From an uncultured Saprospiraceae bacterium (GTDB lineage: Bacteria > Bacteroidota > Bacteroidia > Chitinophagales > Saprospiraceae), in the NCBI GenBank assembly GCA_938015595.1, contig CALLPI010000011.1, forward strand, positions 1 through 64,000: a DNA stretch of 64,000 nucleotides, in the 5' to 3' direction. The notes under the pieces are model-generated. The model saw nothing but the letters and a program-made list of their open reading frames with translations, made no database searches and was not told the DNA's origin. The translations under genes and the position numbers were made by a program. Positions 56,209-64,000 of this stretch are shown here, piece by piece. Position 1 is the first letter of the stretch. Every line of letters starts with the position of its first letter.

Positions 56209-56634
56209 ATGCAAAATATTGCACCTCACTTAGTTGCTTTTCAACAAATACGGCTTCGTAAAAAGCGCCTCTTAAACACTGTGCGAGCGGAAGTAGTGCT
56301 GGGTTCGCCAAGCGCCGGATGCAGGGGGGTCGGCATTTGTCGTGTCACAGCCATGTATGGCGGCTGGAAGGAATCTGGCACGTTTTGCCGGCGCGCTAGG
56401 GCTATCATTGGCCTTACGCCTCAAGGAAAGTTGTACTTCAGTATTTTTAAGCGATCTGTATGCAAAGAAGCAGCTCAAAAACATTTCGGTCAGGAGGAGG
56501 GCTTTCGCGTAGAGACAGCTTATGAACTGCCCTGGAGCATAATAAATGTGCTGCGGTTGGAGCACTATTGCATAGAGCCCGGCTTGTATCCAATATTGGA
56601 AACGGATAGTAAATGGATTGTAATTTTTGGATGA
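56209..56634 (+). CDS. Small cysteine-containing protein of unknown function
   Basis: A 141-residue frame with an ATG start. The middle part (GICRVTAMYGG, then RARAIIGLTPQGKLYFSIFK) and the end (YELPWSIINVLRLEHYCIEP, GLYPILETDSKWIVIFG) read like a compact alpha/beta protein, and I recall similar small orphan proteins in Saprospiraceae; this is unverified. Overlapping minus-strand frames (56272-56745, 56447-56812) look less protein-like. It is the only likely gene in a 1.5-kb AT-rich stretch. No signal peptide or membrane segment is seen. Confidence 0.5.
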   Translation: MQNIAPHLVAFQQIRLRKKRLLNTVRAEVVLGSPSAGCRGVGICRVTAMYGGWKESGTFCRRARAIIGLTPQGKLYFSIFKRSVCKEAAQKHFGQEEGFRVETAYELPWSIINVLRLEHYCIEPGLYPILETDSKWIVIFG

Positions 56635-56639
56635 AATTG

Positions 56640-57238
56640 TTTGCCCTTCTTTGCATACGGCAAAAGATACCAGATATCCTCCCTTGATACATATCCGTAC
56701 CGGCAGTGAAACAAGTTTTTCTACTGCCGTTTTTTGTTTTTGCATATAAACGTTGGCTGATTCCTGTCGTGTTGAACTGTTGATGGGGTTGCCGTAAAAT
56801 CAGCATAATCATTAGAAATAAATTATTTACAAATCAATATTGTATTGCATGTATCTATGCCGAGGTGTTGTATAGTAAAAGACGACAGGTTAAGTTGATT
56901 TTTTTGAATTTTTACAATTATTTTTAACTTTTTGATATTGAATACCATAAGCAACAAAAAAAACATTATTTTTATGTTCTTGGCTATTAAAAGCAAACGA
57001 GTTACAGTTAAATTTATGTTTTTTATTTGTTGTGAAACTTGCCAAAGTTAGCGTTCTTCGCATCGATTCTCAGTACCAAATGCCAATTATCGCTATATCT
57101 CTACGGCTGTCAAGCTGTAAAGCGCGAGTCTATACTGCGGTTATAGAGTAGGGATTCTCCGTTGATACTTAGAAAAACCATAGGGCTTAGTTGAGTGGGT
57201 ACCTTTTAAGCAAGGGTTAGGCTGTATCTTGCTAAGTC
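56640..57238. other. AT-rich intergenic region upstream of the helical protein gene
   Basis: About 600 bp with long A/T tracts (56880-57030). A weak TACCTTTT box (57200-57207) lies 32 nt before the next start, without a -33 partner. No frame or RNA gene was recognised. Confidence 0.45.
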
Positions 57239-58798
57239 TTGTTCAAAAATCAATATAATACGGTGAAACACTTACACGAACTACTGTCTTTTTTTCAGAA
57301 AAATAAGCCCAAGCATGAAGAACTTTGGGTGTCTATTCTTAGGCCTGGCTCCAAGATGCATAGGCTTTTCGAGGCTATTGATAGCGGTGAGGTGCATACC
57401 GAAGAAGAAGCCATGATGCTGCTTTATGGAAACACAAAAGAAGTTGCGCGATTTAATGCACTGAAAACTAAACTGAAAGAACGCCTCATTAAAGCTATAC
57501 TGCTGTTAGAGATGACCGATACCTCTATATCCGACCGGCAACGTGCGTTCCTTGAGTGCAATCAAAAGTGGGCTATTATCCAGATTCTTATGACGCGCAA
57601 TGCTCGGCTTAATGGGTTGCACCTCCTCGAAAAGTTGCTTAAGAATGCCCTGCATTTTGAATTTACAGAGCTGGCCATCAATGCTCTGCGCATGCTGCGC
57701 CTACACTATGGCACCATAGAGGGCGACATGAAGCGCCTGGCGCAAATCAATCAGCAAATAGCCGAATTGGAAATCCTTTGGAACAGAGAAAACCAGACTG
57801 AAGCACTTTACACCCAACTGACTGCAGCTTTTGTCAATAGCAAAGCCTCCAAGACCCAGGTGGCAGAGATGGCTCGCCGTTGTTTTGAGCAAATAGCCCC
57901 GTGGCTGGCAGAAAGCAATGCCTTCAAGTTACAACTACTGGGGCGTCTTATCGAAATGACTGCCTATACAGCAATCAATGACTATGTGCGCACGGCTCAA
58001 CTTTGTGAACAGGCTATTACCTTCTTCCAGCAGAAACCCTACAACAGCGGCCTGCCACTCCAGGTATTCTACTATCAATTGGTTGTGTGTTATGTGCAAT
58101 TGCGCGACTATGAAAAGGGTCAGGCACTTATGGATACACATGGCCATATATTCGAGGAAGGCTCTTTCAATTGGTTTAAAATGCAGGAGCTGCTCTTTCT
58201 GCTGGCTATGCACACGGCTCACTATATCAAAGCCCAACGGATATGCCGGCAAATACTTAAACATCCGAAGATGAGCATACAGCCTGCCAATATTCAAGAA
58301 ATGTGGAAGATATACGAAGCATTCTCCTATCTGACCGAAAGAATGGGGCTAATGATCCCCGAGGCCAAGCCTGGTGCTAAATTCCGATTGAGCAAGTTTC
58401 TTAACGAAATTCCTACCTACTCGCGCGATAAGCGTGGCATGAATATTCCTGTGCTCATTATCCAGATTCTGTACCTGCTGCTGGAGCAGGAATACGACAA
58501 GGTCATTGACCGCATTGAAGCTATTGAAAAATATTGTAACCGCTACCTCAAGCAAAGCGAAACCTTCAGGAGTAACGTCTTTATCAAAATGCTCATCCAG
58601 ATACCTCAGGCTTTATTTCATAAAGAAGCCGTCATTCGCAAGACGGAAAAATTGCTGGCCCTTCTGAAAAGCAAGCCGCTTGAAATTGCCAATCAGTCGC
58701 ATGAGATCGAGATTATTCCCTATGAAGACCTATGGAATATGGTGCTGGACAATCTGGAACGCAAGTTTCACCACACTGCGCAAGGCCGCCTGTCCTGA
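57239..58798 (+). CDS. Large all-helical protein of unknown function (TTG start)
   Basis: A 519-residue protein that probably starts at the TTG at 57239 (FKNQYNTVKHLHELLSFF): an in-frame stop lies two codons upstream and the first ATG would remove 39 conserved-looking residues. It is helical throughout, in TPR-like helix pairs (AINDYVRTAQLCEQAITFFQ, ALMDTHGHIFEEGSFNWFKM). No enzyme motif, signal or membrane segment is seen. The N-terminal segment KHEELWVSILRPGSKMHRLF resembles a protein I recall from Saprospiraceae, unverified. It may be a scaffold. Confidence 0.8.
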   Translation: MFKNQYNTVKHLHELLSFFQKNKPKHEELWVSILRPGSKMHRLFEAIDSGEVHTEEEAMMLLYGNTKEVARFNALKTKLKERLIKAILLLEMTDTSISDRQRAFLECNQKWAIIQILMTRNARLNGLHLLEKLLKNALHFEFTELAINALRMLRLHYGTIEGDMKRLAQINQQIAELEILWNRENQTEALYTQLTAAFVNSKASKTQVAEMARRCFEQIAPWLAESNAFKLQLLGRLIEMTAYTAINDYVRTAQLCEQAITFFQQKPYNSGLPLQVFYYQLVVCYVQLRDYEKGQALMDTHGHIFEEGSFNWFKMQELLFLLAMHTAHYIKAQRICRQILKHPKMSIQPANIQEMWKIYEAFSYLTERMGLMIPEAKPGAKFRLSKFLNEIPTYSRDKRGMNIPVLIIQILYLLLEQEYDKVIDRIEAIEKYCNRYLKQSETFRSNVFIKMLIQIPQALFHKEAVIRKTEKLLALLKSKPLEIANQSHEIEIIPYEDLWNMVLDNLERKFHHTAQGRLS

Positions 58799-58806
58799 GC
58801 TGACTG

Positions 58807-59541
58807 CTACGCCAAATCAAACAGATTGCTCACCCCTGGTGCTCGTGCCGTATTAAATCCCTCAGCGTACAGGTAGCCGGCATCCCGTCCGTAGGCCTTG
58901 GCTTTGGCATATAAAAATTCTATAAAATCTGTGCCCGAGATGGGCGTATCTAGTTCCTGGGCGAACTCCTGGATATGCACGGGGTCAAAAAACTGAGACC
59001 GGAAAGCCTTCACCAGGTTTATCTTCTGTTCCATCCAGGGGCTGATGTCCACTACAAAATCGGGCTTGAGGTTGCGATCCTGTATGTAGTGATACACCGC
59101 CCTAGGGCGCCAGCGCGCCTGAGGTTGGCCCTCGGCGTCCAGCGTTTCAATTTTGACCAGGCCAGAGTAAAAGCAGGCATCAGCCACAAGTTTGGCTGCC
59201 CGGCCGTGGTCGGGATGCCGGTCATCAAGTGCATTGGCCAGCACAATATCGGGTTGGTATTGACGTATGATGGCAATGATTTGCAAGATGGCCTCCTTTG
59301 ACCAGGTCAGGAAGCCGTCTTCCATACCCAGGTTTTTCCGGAAGATCGCCCCCATGAGACGCGCTGCTTCAGCAGCCTCTTGTTGGCGCAGGGCAGCGTT
59401 GCCGCGTGTGCCTAGTTCGCCGCGCGTCAGATCGAGCAAGCCTACTGTGCGCCCTAGAGCAATGTGCCGCAGTAGCGTGCCGCTAGCGCCGAGTTCTATG
59501 TCGTCGGGGTGTACCCCTACTGCCAGGATGTCAATCTTCAT
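58807..59541 (-). CDS. bshB1: Bacillithiol biosynthesis deacetylase BshB1
   Basis: The ATG at 59541 gives 244 residues starting MKIDILAVGVHPDDIELGAS; starts further upstream only add unrelated sequence. Zinc ligands of the LmbE/PIG-L family are visible: H11 and D14 in HPDD, and H112 in DDRHPDHG (107-113). BshB1 removes the acetyl group from N-acetylglucosaminyl-malate in bacillithiol synthesis. The segment FDPVHIQEFAQELDTPISG is typical of BshB1. It is divergent from the cytochrome gene with 63 nt between starts. Confidence 0.93.
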   Translation of the reverse strand: MKIDILAVGVHPDDIELGASGTLLRHIALGRTVGLLDLTRGELGTRGNAALRQQEAAEAARLMGAIFRKNLGMEDGFLTWSKEAILQIIAIIRQYQPDIVLANALDDRHPDHGRAAKLVADACFYSGLVKIETLDAEGQPQARWRPRAVYHYIQDRNLKPDFVVDISPWMEQKINLVKAFRSQFFDPVHIQEFAQELDTPISGTDFIEFLYAKAKAYGRDAGYLYAEGFNTARAPGVSNLFDLA

Positions 59542-59604
59542 TGCATGCATTGTTGAGCATGTGAAAACTAATTCCAGAGTAAACTGGTTTAGATCATTGC
59601 GAAA

Positions 59605-60015
59605 ATGAAATGGCGCCCGATATACTTTTTGGTACCTTTGCTGTGCTTGGTCGTCGCACAGGCCTGCCATCGGCAACCCTATCCGCAAGGCCAGGCCTTG
59701 TACCGAACTCATTGCGCCTCTTGCCACATGGACGACGGCCTGGGGTTACGAGGGGTCATACCGCCATTGGCCGGCGCTGACTACTTGGCCCGAGATCCTG
59801 CTGCCACAGCCTGCATCATCCGGTATGGGCTGCAAGGCGAGATTGTAGTAAACACAAAAACTTACAATCAGCCCATGGAAGGCATTTCGCAACTCTCGGA
59901 ATTTCAGATAGCTAACATCATCAACTACATCAACTCTGCTTGGGGTAACAACTATGGGTACGTGTCCGTGCCGGAGGTACGCCAACGGCTTGCAGCTTGT
60001 GCACAAAATGATTAG
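59605..60015 (+). CDS. Lipid-anchored c-type cytochrome
   Basis: A 136-residue protein with a lipoprotein signal ending VVAQAC (Cys21). One haem c site is C37-A-S-C40-H41 (THCASCHMDDGLGLRG), and the distal axial ligand is probably M91 in YNQPMEGISQ. The length and the final helix (FQIANIINYINSAWG) fit a single-haem class I cytochrome c. It likely carries electrons in the periplasm. Divergent from bshB1; convergent with sppA. Confidence 0.9.
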   Translation: MKWRPIYFLVPLLCLVVAQACHRQPYPQGQALYRTHCASCHMDDGLGLRGVIPPLAGADYLARDPAATACIIRYGLQGEIVVNTKTYNQPMEGISQLSEFQIANIINYINSAWGNNYGYVSVPEVRQRLAACAQND

Positions 60016-60123
60016 GCTCAACCAGCCCGGGAAGGATGGCAAGTTTTTCTGGCAGACTGCATGAAAGGCATAGACACAGGTATGCGGCATTCACATATCC
60101 GGCCGCTAGCTTTCACCCCCATC

Positions 60124-60160
60124 CAGGGCACGCATATCAAGCCCCTGTGCGTGTACCCTG
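60124..60160. other. Strong hairpin between convergent genes
   Basis: CAGGGCACGCA (60124-60134) pairs with TGCGTGTACCCTG (60148-60160) with a two-base bulge. It lies between the cytochrome and sppA ends and could terminate or insulate both transcripts; no T-run adjoins it. Confidence 0.4.
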
Positions 60161-60187
60161 TGTACGGCTCATTACTATGCTTTGACT

Positions 60188-60237
60188 TGCCAAGTTTTGT
60201 AGATAATTTACAGGAGTTGTGCACAAAAATTGACGAG
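60188..60237 (+). repeat. Intergenic repeat, copy 1 (degenerate hairpin)
   Basis: This stretch (from GCCAAGTTTTGT through ATTTACAG and GTTGTGCAC to TTGACGAG) matches the element at 63057-63105 at roughly three quarters of positions. Its arms are imperfect here. It lies just before the end of sppA. Confidence 0.5.
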
Positions 60238-60254
60238 TCGAATTGCGGTGGTCC

Positions 60255-62030
60255 TTATCTGAACTCCAGCATAAACGGCAGCCGCGCTTGTACTCCCTTG
60301 CTTTGTTGCAACTCGTACAAAAAGCGGTAGTGCGGGTACAGGTTGCCCAGTTGGGTTTTAAGCAACCTTTGGGCACGTGTTTCTGTGGACTGGCCGCTGA
60401 GTTCTTCCAGCAATTGCTTAATTGGGTCTTTGACGCGTGGGTACTCACTAATGCGATATTCACTGACCTCGGCCAGTTTGGCGGCAGCGGCAATGGCGTC
60501 GTCCAGATCGCCGATGCGATCAACCAGGCCAATGCGCACGGCTTTTTGCCCCGTCCACACGCGGCCCTGGGCAATTTCATTGACAGCATCGCGCGACATG
60601 CCCCTGCCGGCAGCTACGTGCCCCAGGAAAGTTTCGTACATTTTGTCCACGAAAGACTGCATGATTTTGCCTTCTGCCTCGGTGAGGTCGTACACCGGCG
60701 AAATACCATGAGCGAACTGGCCAGTTTTCACGGTATCGAATTGGATGCCAATTTGCTTGTTGAGCAATTGCTGGGCGCTGGGAATCAGGCTAAACACACC
60801 AATAGAACCGGTCAGGGTGTTAGGTTCGGCAAAGATGGAGTCAGCTTTACAGGCGATGTAGTAGCCGCCGGAGGCTGCATAGTCGCCCATGGATACCACC
60901 ACTTTGATACCTTCGGCTTTGGCCAGCTCTATTTCGCGCAGGATGTTTTCGGAGGCCATAGCGCTGCCACCGCCGGAGTTGATACGCAACACAATGGCTC
61001 TGACCTGCTTGTCTTTGCGGATTTTGGAGAGGATATCTACATACTTCACATCGCCGATACTGCCATTTTCGCCTTTGCCATCTACGATGTTGCCCTCGGC
61101 ATACACTACGGCAATTTTGTGCTTGGCCTTGAGGTTGGTTTTGGCAGGCTTAGCTTCGGCGTATTCTTCGATGGTCAGGGTGGGGATTTTATCTTTCTTG
61201 TTAAGGCCGGTTTTCTGGCGGATATCGTCAAGTACTTTATCGCGGTGGGTGAGTTCATCCACCATGTTGAGGCGCAGAGCATCTTCGGGTAGGGTAGCCG
61301 CCATGTTGTCAGCAATGCGGCGTAGCTCAGCTGAGGAGATGCCGCGTGCTTCAGCTATATCGCTGAGAAATTCGCCGAAAGTATCTTCGAGGTATTCGCG
61401 CACCTGAAGCTTGTTTTCTTCCGACATGCTGTTGCGCCGAAATGGCTCGGTGGCGCTTTTGAACTTGCCGGCGTAGTAAACCTGTGCCTTTATGCCGGCT
61501 TTGTCGAGCAGGTCTTTGAAAAAGGGTACTTGGACGGCAAAGCCATGGAAATCCAGCAATCCTACCGGGCTAAGGTAAATTTTATCAGCAGCAGAAGCCA
61601 GGTAGTATGCCCCTTGGGTATAAGCGTTGGCGTAGGCATATACAAATTTGCCCTTCGATTTGAACCTAGCCAAAGCATCGCGCAGGGCGTTTGCCGTGGC
61701 CAGCCCACCTTGCAGCCCATCAGTTTCTAGCAGCACGCCTTTGATATTGTCGTCGGCTTGGGCGCGCTCCAGCGCCGCCAGGATATCGTGCAACCCCAGT
61801 ATCTTCTGCTCTTTGAAGTTGAAGGGATCCATGGGTAGGTTGTTGGTTTTTTCAGGTATGGGCTTGTCAAACTTGAGATGCAACACAGTATTGGGTTGTA
61901 CGCTCACTGCCTTCTTGCCTGCAGAACTGGCAATGGCGGTCAGCATGACAAACGACAGCGCGCCTAGGGCTACACTGGCTAATATAACGCCCAGGCATGA
62001 GGCAAACACAAACTTGAAAAACTGTCCCAT
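60255..62030 (-). CDS. sppA: Signal peptide peptidase SppA (protease IV)
   Basis: A 591-residue protein with one N-terminal membrane segment (about 8-36) and the duplicated SppA fold. The catalytic lysine is K191 in AGKFKSATEPF, and the serine is S387 in MGDYAASGGYYIACKADSI. The length is that of the 67-kDa type with two tandem domains. It degrades cleaved signal peptides in the membrane. No neighbour is clearly linked to it. Confidence 0.95.
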   Translation of the reverse strand: MGQFFKFVFASCLGVILASVALGALSFVMLTAIASSAGKKAVSVQPNTVLHLKFDKPIPEKTNNLPMDPFNFKEQKILGLHDILAALERAQADDNIKGVLLETDGLQGGLATANALRDALARFKSKGKFVYAYANAYTQGAYYLASAADKIYLSPVGLLDFHGFAVQVPFFKDLLDKAGIKAQVYYAGKFKSATEPFRRNSMSEENKLQVREYLEDTFGEFLSDIAEARGISSAELRRIADNMAATLPEDALRLNMVDELTHRDKVLDDIRQKTGLNKKDKIPTLTIEEYAEAKPAKTNLKAKHKIAVVYAEGNIVDGKGENGSIGDVKYVDILSKIRKDKQVRAIVLRINSGGGSAMASENILREIELAKAEGIKVVVSMGDYAASGGYYIACKADSIFAEPNTLTGSIGVFSLIPSAQQLLNKQIGIQFDTVKTGQFAHGISPVYDLTEAEGKIMQSFVDKMYETFLGHVAAGRGMSRDAVNEIAQGRVWTGQKAVRIGLVDRIGDLDDAIAAAAKLAEVSEYRISEYPRVKDPIKQLLEELSGQSTETRAQRLLKTQLGNLYPHYRFLYELQQSKGVQARLPFMLEFR

Positions 62031-62183
62031 GATAGTGTTTTTTCTTCATGCAAAGAAACAGTACAATGACTGCAGCTCGCGCTGGTTTTTAGATGAACAC
62101 CCGCATTCCGGCGACGACCAAGCCAGGTGGCGTACTTCTCGGCCCCCTCGATTGGCCAGGCCTACAGCTTGGCAGGTCAGGGC

Positions 62184-62561
62184 TTACTTTTTCTGTCTGT
62201 CATGGTGTTCTTTCAGTGCGGTTTTCAAAAGTGCACTTACTTCGTACAGGTCAATGTGTGCGCTCTTCCTGAATTTGATATGTCGCAACAGTTTGCCCGT
62301 GCCCTGCAGCAGTTTTTTGGGGTCGTCTAGGTTTGCTCCGTGAAAAAAACCGAGGTTTACCGAATCCTTGAGCGGCTTGATGTAGCAGATTTCACCCTTC
62401 ATGTTCTTTTCTGTCCCGAATGTTATCATCTTGTCTGCCTGGTCTATCCACATTTTGTTTTTAGGGAGCATGATTTGCGCAGTAGCTTCCAATAGTATTT
62501 TACTAATGTTTGAGACTTCGGGCGAAAACTGCTCAAAAAAGTCTTCTATCTCTTTATTCAT
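62184..62561 (-). CDS. DUF1801-family protein
   Basis: A 125-residue protein with the YdhG/DUF1801 pattern: an N-terminal helix (EIEDFFEQFSPEVSNISKIL), then ITFGTEKNMKGEICYIKPLK and VNLGFFHGANLDDPKKLLQG, and the closing GKLLRHIKFRKSAHIDLYEV. The fold is frataxin-like and its role is unknown; some members are proposed to bind iron. It has no signal peptide. Confidence 0.82.
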   Translation of the reverse strand: MNKEIEDFFEQFSPEVSNISKILLEATAQIMLPKNKMWIDQADKMITFGTEKNMKGEICYIKPLKDSVNLGFFHGANLDDPKKLLQGTGKLLRHIKFRKSAHIDLYEVSALLKTALKEHHDRQKK

Positions 62562-62634
62562 TTATTTGTCAGTTTTGAGGCTCAAGATAAATGAATTTGC
62601 AATAAACTTGTTGCGAAGTATCGTTTGGCTTTGA

Positions 62635-62856
62635 AAACTTGCAAACATCACCCTGTGCTCCGGGAGAAGTGGTTTCAAGGTTCCTGAACGGGCTGAAGTC
62701 GCAGCAATTCCTGAGTATAAAGACTCGAGAGAAGATGAAACCAAGTTATCCTTCAGGCTGAACGATACCCTCGCGCATACGAACAGAACTACAGGCGGAG
62801 ACACAGACGAACGCATTCACATCTACATGCAAGGCAGTCAGACACAGTCTCGCTAA
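62635..62856 (+). pseudogene. 3' remnant of a lost gene
   Basis: A 73-codon open frame without a start codon follows an in-frame TGA (62632). It reads protein-like: GFKVPERAEVAAIPEYKDSR, then KLSFRLNDTLAHTNRTTGGD and RIHIYMQGSQTQSR before the TAA at 62854. A strong terminator follows 60 nt downstream in the right orientation, as expected for a real gene end. The 5' part appears deleted. No domain is recognised, and the frame could still be chance. The opposing minus-strand frame (62562-62816) looks less protein-like. Confidence 0.35.
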
Positions 62857-62916
62857 ACTTGTGATTGGCCACTACTCTGCAGTAAATATAAGGAGTACTC
62901 TTTTTGATAATACAAT

Positions 62917-62963
62917 TGCACTTGCAAAGCTCCTTCGAGGCTTTGCAAGTGCAGCCTCTTTTT
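62917..62963 (+). terminator. Strong terminator behind the gene remnant
   Basis: A 14-bp perfect stem, TGCACTTGCAAAGC (62917-62930) with GCTTTGCAAGTGCA (62940-62953), has a 9-base loop and is followed by GCCTC and T5 (62959-62963). A second small stem, AGCCTC (62953-62958) with GAGGCT (62965-62970), overlaps the tail. Confidence 0.65.
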
Positions 62964-63056
62964 GGAGGCTACATACCTACTCTTACATGGCTACTCCATA
63001 AAGATATACTTCCTGGTTCAAAATTTCATAATGATCTGGAATCATATACTGAGCAA

Positions 63057-63105
63057 CGCCAAGTTTGTGCATGATTTACAGATGTTGCGCACCAAACTTG
63101 GCGAG
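63057..63105 (+). repeat. Intergenic repeat, copy 2 (long hairpin)
   Basis: CGCCAAGTTTG (63057-63067) and CAAACTTGGCG (63093-63103) form an 11-bp perfect inverted repeat, and TGC/GCA extends it inside. The centre (ATTTACAG, then GTTG-GCAC) is shared with copy 1 at 60188. It may belong to a dispersed hairpin family of this genome. Otherwise 62971-63168 shows no gene. Confidence 0.5.
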
Positions 63106-63168
63106 TAGAAGCGTATATGCCTATTCCTTATAAGTGGCAAATTTCTTTCAATAATGTGTATTACAGCG

Positions 63169-63198
63169 TTGAGCAAGTTGGTCAATTCCTTAGCTTTG
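63169..63198 (+). promoter_or_regulatory. Promoter of the second sugar isomerase-like gene
   Basis: TTG (63169-63171), 19 nt, then TAGCTTTG (63191-63198): a full Bacteroidota promoter. Transcription should start near 63205, giving a leader of about 14 nt before the ATG at 63219. Confidence 0.6.
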
Positions 63199-63218
63199 CG
63201 TGCAAAAGAAAAAATGGT

Positions 63219-64000
63219 ATGACAACCATCAAAGGCCCAGCTATTTTCCTAGCGCAGTTTATGGGGCACGAAGCACCTTTCAATCACCTGGAGGGCTTGT
63301 GTCAATGGGCGGCCAGTCTAGGCTATGTGGGCATACAAATCCCCACCTGGGAAGCCCGCCTGATAGACTTGCAAACCGCCGCCGGAAGTAAAACCTACTG
63401 CGACGACCTCAAGGGGCGTATTGCCCAGTACGGCTTGCAGATATCCGAACTCTCTACTCATTTGCAAGGCCAACTGGTAGCTGTACATCCAGCGTACGAT
63501 GAGTTGTTCGATGCATTTGCCCCGCTGGAGCTGCGTGGCAACCCTAAAGCTCGTACTGACTGGGCTATACAGCAACTGCGCTATGCTGCCAAGGCTTCTC
63601 AAAACCTAGGGCTGGACGTGCACGCTACTTTCTCCGGGGCGCTGCTATGGCCCTTCATGTACCCTTGGCCGCAACGCCCGCAGGGCATGGCCGATACTGG
63701 CTTTGCAGAGCTGGCCAAACGCTGGCTGCCCTTGCTCAACGCCTTTGATGAGGCCGGCGTGGACTTGTGCTACGAAATCCACCCGGGCGAAGACCTGCAC
63801 GACGGTGTCACCTTTGAGCGGTTTGTGGCTGCTACCGGCGAGCATCCGCGCGTCAGTATCCTGTTTGACCCCAGCCATTTTGTATTGCAGCAACTAGACT
63901 ATCTACAGTTTATTGACATTTACCACGAGTTTATCCGAATGTTTCACGTCAAGGATGCAGAGTACTTGCCCAACGGGCGCACCGGAGTGTATGGTGGCTA
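63219..64000 (+). CDS. Cytoplasmic sugar phosphate isomerase/epimerase-like protein (3' partial)
   Basis: The frame from ATG 63219 (MTTIKGPAIFLAQFMGHEAP) runs off the window after 260 codons. It is an AP-endonuclease-2/xylose isomerase-like barrel: LGYVGIQIPTWE, ISELSTHLQGQLVAVHPAYD, VDLCYEIHPGEDLHDGVTFE, ILFDPSHFVLQQ and MFHVKDAEYLPNGRTGVYGG hold the metal-ligand Glu, His and Asp positions. No signal peptide is present, unlike the paralogue at 33037. The substrate is unknown; the nearest neighbours give no hint. Confidence 0.85.
   Translation, partial: MTTIKGPAIFLAQFMGHEAPFNHLEGLCQWAASLGYVGIQIPTWEARLIDLQTAAGSKTYCDDLKGRIAQYGLQISELSTHLQGQLVAVHPAYDELFDAFAPLELRGNPKARTDWAIQQLRYAAKASQNLGLDVHATFSGALLWPFMYPWPQRPQGMADTGFAELAKRWLPLLNAFDEAGVDLCYEIHPGEDLHDGVTFERFVAATGEHPRVSILFDPSHFVLQQLDYLQFIDIYHEFIRMFHVKDAEYLPNGRTGVYGG

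Noticed and set aside
56272-56745. Minus-strand frame of 157 codons
   Set aside because: It overlaps the more protein-like plus-strand frame at 56209-56634 and looks like its shadow.
59633-59640. Perfect TACCTTTG box
   Set aside because: It lies inside the signal peptide coding sequence of the cytochrome gene and precedes no start codon.
60243-61292. Plus-strand frame of 349 codons
   Set aside because: Antisense shadow of sppA, which has clear catalytic motifs on the other strand.

Overview
The window is about 64 kb of chromosome from a Bacteroidota bacterium, most likely of the Saprospiraceae/Chitinophagales type. Evidence for this: type A and type B (gliding-motility-associated, CHU_C) C-terminal sorting domains of the type IX secretion system (T9SS); an ATP synthase operon with a long AtpB and no beta or epsilon gene; the bacillithiol enzyme BshB1; a fused E1 alpha/beta dehydrogenase; and many upstream elements matching the Bacteroidota -33/-7 promoter (TTTG or TTG, 17-20 nt, TAnnTTTG). 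No rRNA, tRNA, CRISPR array, insertion sequence or prophage was seen. The taxonomic placement is inferred from gene content, not from a marker-gene comparison.

Layout. 0-8.5 kb: 3' part of a giant secreted protein with seven DUF11-type repeats (the first cut by the window edge) and a T9SS tail. 8.5-20.8 kb: a lipoprotein fusing a degenerate GH3 domain to a class C beta-lactamase-like domain, a DUF4442 thioesterase-like protein, an FG-GAP/UnbV surface protein, a DUF4139 protein, two lipoproteins and a PKD/CHU_C surface protein. 21-24.3 kb: a YrdC-like protein, an FtsX-type permease and an aminotransferase. 24.4-32 kb: two polytopic TPR glycosyltransferase-like proteins, a methyltransferase, a frameshifted lipoprotein remnant, a DUF2157 membrane protein and a 2OG-Fe(II) oxygenase. 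32-35.2 kb: a DksA/TraR-like protein, a Tat-exported sugar isomerase-like protein and a DUF3298-like lipoprotein. 35.2-40.7 kb: atpBEFHAG on the minus strand with a clear promoter and terminator. 40.7-41.6 kb: a decayed T9SS-cargo gene. 41.7-46.8 kb: fabG, a thioredoxin-fold protein, a crotonase, a small DUF1841-like protein, the E1 fusion and a small coiled-coil protein. 47-52.3 kb: a long, possibly structured leader, an OmpA/PD40/TPR protein and a membrane patatin. 52.3-55.8 kb: fumarylacetoacetase, a helix-hairpin-helix coiled-coil membrane protein and an OmpA-like protein, probably one transcript. 55.8-57.2 kb: AT-rich and nearly gene-free. 57.2-64 kb: an unknown all-helical protein, bshB1, a cytochrome c lipoprotein, sppA, a DUF1801 protein, a gene remnant with its terminator still intact, and the start of a second sugar isomerase-like gene.

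Theme. Much of the window serves the cell envelope: T9SS cargo, OmpA-family peptidoglycan anchors, lipoproteins and candidate protein-glycosylation enzymes, mixed with core energy and lipid metabolism. I found no clear defence island or obviously new multi-gene system. The most unusual items are the structured leader at 47.1-47.5 kb, the pseudoenzyme GH3/beta-lactamase fusion, the decayed T9SS gene with an intact promoter, the paired TPR glycosyltransferases, and hairpins after plus-strand genes that carry an A-tract on their 5' side instead of a 3' T-tract.
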